From an uncultured Roseicyclus sp. (GTDB lineage: Bacteria; Pseudomonadota; Alphaproteobacteria; Rhodobacterales; Rhodobacteraceae), in NCBI RefSeq assembly GCF_937892565.1, contig NZ_CALAHQ010000103.1, positions 1-34,306 of the forward strand: 34,306 bases of DNA. The letters run 5' to 3'. The position numbers were made by a program, and so were the translations under genes. Of this stretch, positions 1 to 6,416 are shown piece by piece. Position 1 is the first letter of the stretch. Every line of letters begins with the position of its first letter. The notes beneath the pieces were generated by a model that made no database searches, was not told the origin of the DNA, and worked only from the letters and a program-made list of their open reading frames with translations.

Positions 1-9
1 GCGCCATGG

Positions 10-40
10 TTGCATCGCGCGCCGTGCGCCGCCATATACG
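10..40 (+). promoter_or_regulatory. Candidate promoter of accA
   Basis: A -35-like TTGCAT (10-15) is followed after 17 bases by CATATA (33-38); TATACG two bases further on is an alternative -10. This puts a transcript start near base 45, about 27 bases before the accA ATG. It also argues against the in-frame upstream ATG at 6 as the real start. Assigned by pattern only. Confidence 0.35.
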
Positions 41-71
41 CTCAAGGCCGCTGCGATGGGGTGTGACGATC

Positions 72-1034
72 ATGACGACCTATCTCGATTTCGAGAAACC
101 GCTTGCCGAAATCGAAGGCAAGGCCGAGGAATTGCGCGCGCTGGCCCGCCAAAGCGACGGCATGGATGTGGAATCCGAAGCCGCCGCCTTGGACCGCAAG
201 GCCGCCGACATGCTGCGCGATCTCTACAAGACCCTTTCGCCCTGGCGCAAATGTCAGGTGGCCCGCCACCCCGACCGGCCGCATTGCCGTGATTATATCG
301 GCGCGCTGTTCACCGAATTCACACCTCTGGCGGGTGACCGCAATTTCGCCGATGACCATGCGGTCATGGGCGGATTGGCTCGGTTCGAGGATCGTCCGGT
401 CATGGTGATCGGTCATGAAAAGGGCCATGACACCAAGACACGCATCGAGCGGAATTTCGGCATGGCCCGCCCCGAAGGCTATCGCAAGGCAGTGCGCCTG
501 ATGGAAATGGCCGATCGCTTCAACCTGCCGGTGATCACGCTGGTCGACACACCCGGCGCTTATCCGGGCAAAGGTGCCGAAGAGCGTGGCCAATCCGAGG
601 CCATCGCGCGCGCGACCGAGAAATGCCTCCAGATCGGGGTGCCGCTGATGTCGATCATCATCGGCGAAGGTGGATCGGGCGGGGCCGTGGCCTTTGCCAC
701 CGCGGATCGCCTGGCGATGCTGGAACATTCGATCTATTCGGTGATCAGCCCCGAAGGCTGTGCGTCGATCCTGTGGAAGGACAGCGAGAAGATGCGCGAG
801 GCCGCCGAGGCGTTGCGCCTGACCGCGCAGGATCTGAACCGGCTGGGCGTTTGCGATCAGGTGATCAAGGAACCCTTGGGCGGCGCACAGCGCGACAAAT
901 CGGCCACCATCGCCGAGGTGGGCCGCGCGATTTCCCAGATGCTGGGACAGTTGAGCGTGATCGACCGCAAGGCCTTGGTTGCCGGGCGGCGGCGGAAATA
1001 TCTGGACATGGGGTCCAAGGGTCTGGCGGCGTGA
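72..1034 (+). CDS. accA: Acetyl-CoA carboxylase carboxyltransferase subunit alpha
   Basis: AccA is the alpha subunit of the carboxyltransferase half of acetyl-CoA carboxylase. With AccD it moves the carboxyl group from biotin on AccB to acetyl-CoA, giving malonyl-CoA, the committed step of cytosolic fatty acid synthesis. The protein is 320 aa, close to the 319 aa of E. coli AccA, and is recognisable over its whole length: the N-terminus opens [11 protein letters not shown], the crotonase-fold core has VDTPGAYPG (about 158-166), and a glycine-rich GEGGSGGA (198-205) supplies the oxyanion-hole region. The ATG at 72 is chosen because family homology starts there and the extension back to base 6 runs through a promoter-like region. 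The stop overlaps the next start (GTGA), so the two are probably translationally coupled. accD is not in the window. Confidence 0.97.
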   Translation: MTTYLDFEKPLAEIEGKAEELRALARQSDGMDVESEAAALDRKAADMLRDLYKTLSPWRKCQVARHPDRPHCRDYIGALFTEFTPLAGDRNFADDHAVMGGLARFEDRPVMVIGHEKGHDTKTRIERNFGMARPEGYRKAVRLMEMADRFNLPVITLVDTPGAYPGKGAEERGQSEAIARATEKCLQIGVPLMSIIIGEGGSGGAVAFATADRLAMLEHSIYSVISPEGCASILWKDSEKMREAAEALRLTAQDLNRLGVCDQVIKEPLGGAQRDKSATIAEVGRAISQMLGQLSVIDRKALVAGRRRKYLDMGSKGLAA

Positions 1035-1564
1035 TCACCCGTCGCGCGGTTCTGGCGGGTGTCGTGGCATGGGCCGCGCCACTGCGCGCCGAGCAGGAGG
1101 GGTTCGCCATGACACCGGCGGGCGATCTGGCATGGAGCTATCTGGCCGATACGGTGATGGGCGGCGTCAGCCAGGGCGGCGCACGGATGGAGGCGGGTAT
1201 CTTGCGCCTGAGCGGCACGGTCTCGACCGCCAATCGGGGTGGCTTCATCCAGGCCCGCACCGAGATGCCCGAGGGCCTTGCGCCCGCCACGACCGCCTTG
1301 CGCCTGAGGGTGCGCGGCAATGGCGAGCGCTATTTCATCCATCTGCGCAGCACGCGCACGCGGCTTCCGTGGCAGTATTATCAGCACGGCTTTGACACCG
1401 GGCCGGACTGGGCCGAGGTGACGCTGCCGCTGGCCGATTTCGCGGCATCCGGCGCGATGATGGCGGGCCGCATCCGGCCCGAAGATATCCGATCGATCGG
1501 GCTGGTGGCCTATGGGCGCGATCATGCGGCGGATGTGTCCCTGGCGGCGCTGGGCGCGGTCTGA
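1031..1564 (+). CDS. Exported CIA30-domain protein (NDUFAF1-like)
   Basis: This 177-aa protein begins at a GTG overlapping the accA stop codon. Residues 1 to about 22 look like an export signal: two arginines (ITRR), a hydrophobic Ala/Val/Leu stretch and an APLRA-like cleavage site, so twin-arginine export is possible. The rest matches the CIA30 domain known from the mitochondrial complex I assembly factor NDUFAF1: the hallmark DTVMGGVS near residue 47, a GGFIQAR strand, and a late beta-sandwich segment ending in [12 protein letters not shown]30 domains are carbohydrate-binding-module-like beta sandwiches; the bacterial members have no settled function. A role in complex I assembly is not implied here, because no nuo genes are nearby and the protein seems to be exported. 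Domain call good, function unknown. Confidence 0.82.
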   Translation: MITRRAVLAGVVAWAAPLRAEQEGFAMTPAGDLAWSYLADTVMGGVSQGGARMEAGILRLSGTVSTANRGGFIQARTEMPEGLAPATTALRLRVRGNGERYFIHLRSTRTRLPWQYYQHGFDTGPDWAEVTLPLADFAASGAMMAGRIRPEDIRSIGLVAYGRDHAADVSLAALGAV

Positions 1565-1660
1565 GGCAGCGGTGTCGCCGCGTTCTGCGCGCCGACCCGG
1601 GCGAGGGGGCTGTCTACGCCCTCGCGCTCCCCCGCGCGTATTTCGAAAGCAAAGATGGGC

Positions 1661-2437
1661 TCAGAGCGCTGCAAAAAGCGATGTCAGTCGCGCGGCCTCG
1701 GTTTCGAGGCCGAAGGGCGGGTTCAGCACGAACACCCCCGATCCGATCATGCCGTGGCCCAGGCGCGCGGGCGGAAAGCGGACCTCGTGGCAGATCGCGT
1801 CGGCAAAGCCCATGCGCAGGGTCTGGGCCATGAGCGATTGGGCGTGGGTGGTCAGGATCGGATACCAAAGCATGATCACCCCCACGTTCCATTTGCGGTG
1901 CAGCTTGGCGATCAGATCGGGGATGCGGTCGTAATCGGTCTTGATCTCATAGCTTGGGTCGATGAGCATCAGACCGCGCCGCGGATCGGGCGGCGTGCGG
2001 GACAGGGCCATGGCCAGCCCGTCTTCTTGCAGAACCTGCACATGGCGTTTGGGCAAGCCAGTGCGCAGAGCCGCCAATTCGGCGGGGTGCAATTCGGCAA
2101 GGGTCATGGTGTCGAAGGGCCGCAAAAGCGATGCCGCGATGAGTGGCGATCCCGGGTAGGCCATGGGGCCATGGGTTGCCGCCACATCGGCGCGCGCGCG
2201 GCTATAGGGGTGATCGGGGGCAAACCATGCCGCTGTCCGACCGATACCTTGCGCCGCCTCGCCGGTCTTGCGCGCCTCGGCGCCGTCGAGGTGATAAAGC
2301 CCGCGCCCGGCATGGGTTTCGAAATAGCTGAGCGGCTTGTCCTTGCGCGTCAGGTGGTCGAGCGCACACGACAACAGCGCATGCTTGTGCACATCCGCCA
2401 GATTTCCCGCATGATAGGCGTGCTGGTAGGACAGCAT
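1661..2437 (-). CDS. rlmJ: 23S rRNA (adenine(2030)-N6)-methyltransferase RlmJ
   Basis: RlmJ methylates N6 of A2030 in 23S rRNA using S-adenosylmethionine. The 258-aa protein starts MLSYQHAYHAGNLADVHKH, a close match to the E. coli N-terminus. THAGRG (41-46) is the SAM-binding loop. The catalytic motif IV reads DPSYE (160-164), with Ser where E. coli has the second Pro of DPPYE; this is a mild variation of the N6-adenine methyltransferase motif and does not argue for loss of activity. The protein is about 20 residues shorter than E. coli RlmJ. It is the last gene of a five-gene minus-strand run and starts 3 bases after the stop of the flavoprotein gene. It converges on the CIA30 gene across 96 bases in which I see no clear terminator. 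Confidence 0.93.
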   Translation of the reverse strand: MLSYQHAYHAGNLADVHKHALLSCALDHLTRKDKPLSYFETHAGRGLYHLDGAEARKTGEAAQGIGRTAAWFAPDHPYSRARADVAATHGPMAYPGSPLIAASLLRPFDTMTLAELHPAELAALRTGLPKRHVQVLQEDGLAMALSRTPPDPRRGLMLIDPSYEIKTDYDRIPDLIAKLHRKWNVGVIMLWYPILTTHAQSLMAQTLRMGFADAICHEVRFPPARLGHGMIGSGVFVLNPPFGLETEAARLTSLFAAL

Positions 2438-2440
2438 TGC

Positions 2441-3043
2441 TTACCACATCCGCTGTGACGCGTCAGAGGGATAGGTCAGGTCGTAGGTTTCCGCGTCAAG
2501 GTCGGGCATTCTTTCCTTGAGCAACTGCCCCGCGCTGGGCAGCCCCGCGCTGGCATCGACACCGGACCATAGCCTTGAGCGCATGATGGATTTGGCGCAT
2601 TGGAAATAGACCTCGCCCAATGTCACGACGATCACGACCCTGGGGTGCCGGCCTTGTTGTGCAAAGCTTTCGGTCGCGGCGCGATCATCCGTCACGCCCG
2701 CGTGGCCATTGACGCGCACCACATTGGTGGAACCCGGCACCATGAACAAAAGCGATACGCGCCCATCGACCACGATATTGCGCAAAGCATCGAGCCGGTT
2801 GTTGCCGCGCCAGTCGGGCAGCCAGAGGGTGCGGTCATCCATGATCCGGACCACAGGGCCGTCATCGCCGCGCGGGCTGGCATCGGTGCCGTCTGGGCCG
2901 ACCGTGGTCAGGATGCAAAACCGTGCCGACCCGATCCATGCCCGATAAAGCGGCGTCAGATGCTGCGCCACCTTGGTCAAGGAGGCGGGGGTGGGCGGAT
3001 CATAGAGCGCCTCAAGGGCGGCGATGGTGTCAATCAGGCGCAT
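2441..3043 (-). CDS. FMN-binding PPOX-family flavoprotein (DR2398/MSMEG_1061 type)
   Basis: A 200-aa member of the pyridoxamine 5'-phosphate oxidase-like split-barrel flavoproteins, in the subfamily often named after DR2398 or MSMEG_1061. Visible family features are the strand FCILTTVGPDGTDASPRGD (about 42-60), the LPDWRGNNRLDALRNI segment (75-90) typical of FMN phosphate binding, and GSTNVVRVNG (104-113). Members bind FMN or F420 and reduce or oxidise small substrates; the substrate of this subfamily is not known, and it should not be called PdxH. Its start lies 14 bases inside the end of the upstream acyltransferase gene, so it is translated from the same message. Its place beside ftsEX and plsC does not reveal its job. 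Confidence 0.85.
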   Translation of the reverse strand: MRLIDTIAALEALYDPPTPASLTKVAQHLTPLYRAWIGSARFCILTTVGPDGTDASPRGDDGPVVRIMDDRTLWLPDWRGNNRLDALRNIVVDGRVSLLFMVPGSTNVVRVNGHAGVTDDRAATESFAQQGRHPRVVIVVTLGEVYFQCAKSIMRSRLWSGVDASAGLPSAGQLLKERMPDLDAETYDLTYPSDASQRMW

Positions 3044-3755
3044 GAAAACCTGCCTCTGCCATCAGTGCGTTCGAGGCGGCTTCCACCTCGGATTCCAAGC
3101 GTGCCATGAAATCATCCCGCGACAGGCCCGGTGCGATCTCCGGCAGAAACGCGACCACAGCCAGCCCCGGTTTGCGCAAAAACCCGTGACGCGGCCAAAA
3201 CACGCCCACATTGGTGGCCACCGGCACGCAGGGCTGGCCCAGTTGTTCATAAAGGGCGCCGGTGCCGATCTTGTAGGGTCGCGCCGCGCCGGGCGCGACA
3301 CGGGTGCCTTGTGGATAGATGATCAGTTGCCCGCCCTGCTGGCGGCCGGATTTCACATCGGCCAGCATTTTGGCGATGGCCGCCCCGCGCTTGCCCCGGT
3401 TGACCGCCACACAGCCGATGCGCCGCGCGTATTGACCCAGGAGCGGCGCATACATCAGTTCGCTTTTCATGATGAACTTGCCGCGCGGCACGGCGTTGTA
3501 GATCATCAAGATGTCCAGAAAGCTTTGATGTTTGGCAGCGATCATCACCTCGCCCAAGGGGGGGGTGCCGCGCACTTCGCAGCGCAGGCCGGTCATCCAG
3601 CCAAGGCTCCAGATCACCCAGCGGCAATAGGCGTGACAGGCGGCATGTGCCCCCAAGGTCGACAGCATCGCCCATGGCGCATAGGCCAGCGCGATCACCA
3701 GCATGGCAACATACATCTGTGCGATAAAGAGGATCGATCGCAAAAGCTGGATCAT
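3030..3755 (-). CDS. plsC: 1-acyl-sn-glycerol-3-phosphate acyltransferase (PlsC family)
   Basis: PlsC acylates lysophosphatidic acid to phosphatidic acid at the inner membrane, the second acylation in phospholipid synthesis. The 241-aa protein has an N-terminal hydrophobic helix (about 5-35), the catalytic HX4D motif HQSFLD (His76, Asp81), the IYPQGTR motif (146-152; Gln replaces the Glu of the usual EGTR) and a VPVATN-type motif IV near 187. I chose the ATG at 3755 because it overlaps the ftsX stop (ATGA) and starts directly with the membrane helix; a longer in-frame reading would lie inside ftsX. The family includes lyso-ornithine-lipid acyltransferases (OlsA), and the substrate cannot be told from sequence alone, so the symbol is provisional. 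Confidence 0.88.
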   Translation of the reverse strand: MIQLLRSILFIAQMYVAMLVIALAYAPWAMLSTLGAHAACHAYCRWVIWSLGWMTGLRCEVRGTPPLGEVMIAAKHQSFLDILMIYNAVPRGKFIMKSELMYAPLLGQYARRIGCVAVNRGKRGAAIAKMLADVKSGRQQGGQLIIYPQGTRVAPGAARPYKIGTGALYEQLGQPCVPVATNVGVFWPRHGFLRKPGLAVVAFLPEIAPGLSRDDFMARLESEVEAASNALMAEAGFHAPD

Positions 3756-4654
3756 CGCAGCCCCCTGAGCCTGCGCAAGGCCGCGATGCGGGTTGCCCAA
3801 AAGGCGGTGGCTGCGGCCAAGGGCGGGATCGTCAGGGGCCAAAGCCAGCTTGCGCCCTGAAAGCCCAGCCCCGACAGAAACGCGCCTTCATCGGCAGCAC
3901 GCGGCAAAAGCGCGATGGCCAGCGTGCCAAGCGCCGCCCCCACCCCCGCCCCGGTCAGCGCACGGTGCGTGAAGCGGCGCACAAAGGCGCGTGCGATGTA
4001 GCTGTCGCGCGCGCCCACAAGCCGCAGGACGCGCAGCACCTGCTGGTTCAGGGCGAGGGCGGCCTGGGCGGCCAATGTGATCATCGCCGCCGTCGATCCA
4101 AGGATCAAGATCAGCGACACCCACCCCAAAAGGCGCAGCCGGTCAGCAGCGTCGATCAAGGGCCGGCGCCAGCGGGTATGATCGTCAAGGACCGCCCCCG
4201 GCGTTTCGGCCGCCAGCCTTTGGCGCAGGCCCAAGGCATCAAAGCCTTCGGCGGTCTCCTTGATCTCGATCAGGCGCGGCACGGGCAGATCCGCCAAGGG
4301 AAGATCGGGTCCGAACCATGGCTCAAGAAGGGCGCGCTGTTCGTCATCGGACAGCGCACGCGCCGTGGCGATGCCGGGCGTCTGGGCCAGAATGGTCAGG
4401 ATCGCCTGTGTCTGTGCCTCGATTTCGGCTTCGGGCGCCGAAAGACGAATGGTCGCGCTTTGCGCCAGCGCCTCGGCCCAGCGGTCGGCCAGCCGACCCG
4501 CAGCCAGCGACAAGGCAAGGGCAAACACCGCCAAAAAGGCCATCGCGCCCGACACAGCCGCGGTCAGCCGCGCGGTCTGGCCTGTGCGGGGCACGATCCG
4601 GTCCGCCTGCGTATCGCCCTTGAGAAGCGCAATCAGATCGAGCAACAGCGTCAC
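3752..4654 (-). CDS. ftsX: Cell division ABC transporter permease FtsX
   Basis: FtsX is the membrane half of FtsEX, a type VII ABC system that does not transport a solute. It transmits ATP hydrolysis in the cytoplasm to peptidoglycan hydrolase activation in the periplasm during division. The 300-aa protein has the expected topology: one helix near the N-terminus (about 30-53), a periplasmic domain (about 55-170), then three helices (about 176-203, 233-250, 270-292) with the conserved LRLVGA segment (210-215) after the second. The start is a GTG overlapping the ftsE stop (GTGA), and the stop overlaps the plsC start (ATGA). The periplasmic domain is divergent, as is usual in alphaproteobacteria, so hydrolase partners cannot be predicted. 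Confidence 0.9.
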   Translation of the reverse strand: MTLLLDLIALLKGDTQADRIVPRTGQTARLTAAVSGAMAFLAVFALALSLAAGRLADRWAEALAQSATIRLSAPEAEIEAQTQAILTILAQTPGIATARALSDDEQRALLEPWFGPDLPLADLPVPRLIEIKETAEGFDALGLRQRLAAETPGAVLDDHTRWRRPLIDAADRLRLLGWVSLILILGSTAAMITLAAQAALALNQQVLRVLRLVGARDSYIARAFVRRFTHRALTGAGVGAALGTLAIALLPRAADEGAFLSGLGFQGASWLWPLTIPPLAAATAFWATRIAALRRLRGLR

Positions 4655-5328
4655 AGATTGGTCCCCGCCGCAGTGAGCCGGCCATCGGCGATGCGCAGCA
4701 CGCGCGCTTGGACCTGTGCCTTGGCGGCCCGGATCAGCGCAAGGTCATGGGTGGCGATGACGATGGTTTTCCCCATGCGGTTGAGTTCGCACAACAGGTT
4801 CAACAGGCGCAAGGACATGTCCCAATCCACATTGCCGGTGGGTTCATCGGCAAGGATGACATCGGGGTCCATGATGATGGCACGCGCCAGGGCCGCGCGC
4901 TGGCGTTCGCCACCCGACAATTCGGGCGGGCGGGCGTGGGCGCGGCCCGACAGACCCACCCATGCGATCAATTCCTTGAGGTTGCTGTCTTGGTCAGCGC
5001 TGTCGCGGCCCGCCACGACAAGGGGCAGGGCGATGTTTTCGCTGACCGGCAGATGGTCAAGAAATTCGCAATCCTGATGCACCACGCCGATGCGCTGACG
5101 GGTTCGCGCAATGGCGTCACGGTCGAGCCCATTGGCATCTTGCCCGAACAGGGTGATCGTTCCAGCGGTGGCCAAAAGCTCGGCGTAGCACAGCTTGAGC
5201 AAGGTGGTCTTGCCTGCACCCGAGGGGCCGGTCAGAAAGTGAAACGACCCCGGTGCCAGCCGCAGGGTCATGTCCGACAAGATCGGCGTGGCCCCGTAGC
5301 CATAGGCGGCATCCTGCATCTCGATCAC
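4651..5328 (-). CDS. ftsE: Cell division ATP-binding protein FtsE
   Basis: FtsE is the cytoplasmic ATPase of FtsEX. All nucleotide-binding motifs are intact in the 225-aa protein: Walker A GPSGAGKT (34-41), Q-loop around Gln85, signature LSGGE (137-141), Walker B VILADEPT (157-164) and the H-loop His194. The start is a GTG preceded by AAGGAG nine bases upstream; an internal ATG three codons later is the alternative. It is the first gene of a run ftsE-ftsX-plsC-PPOX-rlmJ, with overlaps or tiny gaps at every junction. A near-palindromic 24-bp element (5365-5388) sits about 40 bases upstream, where a promoter would be expected, so the operon may be controlled by a repressor. No such regulator of ftsEX is known to me. 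Confidence 0.95.
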   Translation of the reverse strand: MIEMQDAAYGYGATPILSDMTLRLAPGSFHFLTGPSGAGKTTLLKLCYAELLATAGTITLFGQDANGLDRDAIARTRQRIGVVHQDCEFLDHLPVSENIALPLVVAGRDSADQDSNLKELIAWVGLSGRAHARPPELSGGERQRAALARAIIMDPDVILADEPTGNVDWDMSLRLLNLLCELNRMGKTIVIATHDLALIRAAKAQVQARVLRIADGRLTAAGTNL

Positions 5329-5364
5329 GAAAGCCCACTCCTTGCGCCGGTCGCGGTTCTCTCA

Positions 5365-5388
5365 TGCAACGGATGCGCAGCCGTTGCA
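5365..5388. promoter_or_regulatory. Near-perfect 24-bp dyad, operator-like, between ftsE and zinc-ribbon gene
   Basis: Arms TGCAACGG (5365-5372) and CCGTTGCA (5381-5388) are exact inverted repeats. The 8-base centre contains TGCGCA, itself a palindrome, so only one symmetric pair of positions (5373/5380) fails to match. Read on the minus strand, TTGCAA (5389-5384) could be the ftsE -35 element, which would place the dyad in the core promoter. The bound protein is unknown. Confidence 0.5.
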
Positions 5389-5410
5389 ATCGGCAGGGCG
5401 TCCGACACCC

Positions 5411-5439
5411 TTGGAATGAATGGGGGGCGCTGCTAGAAG
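5411..5439 (+). promoter_or_regulatory. Candidate promoter of the zinc-ribbon gene
   Basis: TTGGAA (5411-5416), a 17-base spacer and TAGAAG (5434-5439) form a fair sigma-70-type promoter. It would give a leader of about 65 bases before the ATG at 5511. Pattern match only. Confidence 0.35.
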
Positions 5440-5510
5440 CGGGCAGAGTGGCAGGCCGCGTCGCGTCAGTGGTCTGGCTGTGTCGCAAGATTGAGGCAAG
5501 CGAAACCAGA

Positions 5511-6401
5511 ATGCGGCTAACCTGTCCGACATGTGGCGCCTGTTACGAGGTTGCCGACAGCATGATCCCGGCCGAAGGGCGGGATGTGCAATGTTCGAAT
5601 TGCGGGACCACATGGTTTCAGCCGGGGCTGCGCAGCGACCGAAAGCTCCCCATGGCGGCGGCAACGCCCGCGCCCCCACCCGTGACAGAGCCGGCACCCC
5701 CACCGCCGCCACCGGTCGCGCCCGCGCCGGAACCGGAACCGGCACCTGAGCCCGCGCCGGAACCTGAACCCGCGCCGGACCCCGCGCCAGAACAGGAACC
5801 CGCGCCGGAACCTGAGTTGGTACCAAAGACAGAGGCTGCTCCGCCCACTGCGCCCCAGCGCATTGAGATCGATCCCGCCATTCTTGCAATCTTGCGCGCC
5901 GAGGCCGAGCGCGAGGCCCGTCTGCGCCGTGGCGAGCCCGATCCGGCCGATGTGCTGGCGGTCGTGCCGGTTGCCCAAGACAAGGCTGCATCCCAAGACC
6001 AAGATCACCCCGTCGCAACGGGTGGGGTGAGTGATGCCCTTTCGGCCAGACAGGTGGTGGATGATGACCCCGTCGCCACGCCCGGGCTGTTGCCCGATAT
6101 CGATCAGATCAACGCCAGTTTGCGCGATACCGGAGACCGATCCGACACCGAGGCAGATGCCAGCGATATCGACACGCTCGACAAAGCCCCCCGACGGCGC
6201 AAGGGCGCGCGCTTGGGCTTTGTGCTGGCGCTGGCGATCACGGCAGGCGCGGTTGCGCTATACGCAAAGGCAGACCTGGTTGGCGCCAGCGTGCCCACCC
6301 TTGCGCCCGCGCTGGAGGTTTATGCCCAAGCGGTTGATGCGGCGCGCGTAAGGCTTGCCGATCTGGCGCGATGGCTTGGGAACATGGCTTTTGGGGCGTA
6401 A
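5511..6401 (+). CDS. Membrane-anchored zinc-ribbon protein (MJ0042 type)
   Basis: A 296-aa protein with three parts. Residues 1-40 form an MJ0042-type zinc ribbon with two CXXC knuckles (Cys5/Cys8 and Cys28/Cys31). Residues 52-104 are low-complexity Pro/Glu/Ala. After a charged region comes a basic patch (KAPRRRKGAR, about 225-234) followed by one predicted transmembrane helix (about 233-251) and a short C-terminal tail. By the positive-inside rule the ribbon faces the cytoplasm. The ATG at 5511 is chosen because the ribbon begins right there; in-frame sequence upstream crosses the promoter region. Such proteins are common in alphaproteobacteria next to ftsEX, divergent as here, but their role is not known. 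The conserved pairing hints at a link with envelope or division functions. Confidence 0.85.
   Translation: MRLTCPTCGACYEVADSMIPAEGRDVQCSNCGTTWFQPGLRSDRKLPMAAATPAPPPVTEPAPPPPPPVAPAPEPEPAPEPAPEPEPAPDPAPEQEPAPEPELVPKTEAAPPTAPQRIEIDPAILAILRAEAEREARLRRGEPDPADVLAVVPVAQDKAASQDQDHPVATGGVSDALSARQVVDDDPVATPGLLPDIDQINASLRDTGDRSDTEADASDIDTLDKAPRRRKGARLGFVLALAITAGAVALYAKADLVGASVPTLAPALEVYAQAVDAARVRLADLARWLGNMAFGA
5727..5820 (+). repeat. Degenerate Pro-Glu-Pro-Ala coding repeat
   Basis: Short repeats around GCGCCGGAACC encode PEPAPEP-type residues (about 73-103) in the zinc-ribbon protein. This probably forms an extended spacer between the cytoplasmic ribbon and the membrane. Repeat number is likely to vary between strains by slippage. 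Confidence 0.7.
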
Positions 6402-6416
6402 GCCCGGGGTTTTGGC

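Noticed and set aside
6..71. N-terminal extension of accA to an ATG at base 6
   Set aside because: AccA homology starts at 72 and a TTGCAT/CATATA promoter-like pair lies within the extension.
1585..1640. Possible terminator between the CIA30 gene and rlmJ
   Set aside because: A 7-bp stem (GCGAGGG with CCCTCGC) can be drawn, but the loop is 11 bases and no T-tract follows on either strand.
5690..5825. Short repeats that could suggest a CRISPR or VNTR locus
   Set aside because: They are codon-level Pro-Glu-Pro-Ala repeats in frame inside a gene, without spacers; the 7002-7064 repeats are likewise in-frame PGQQ codons.
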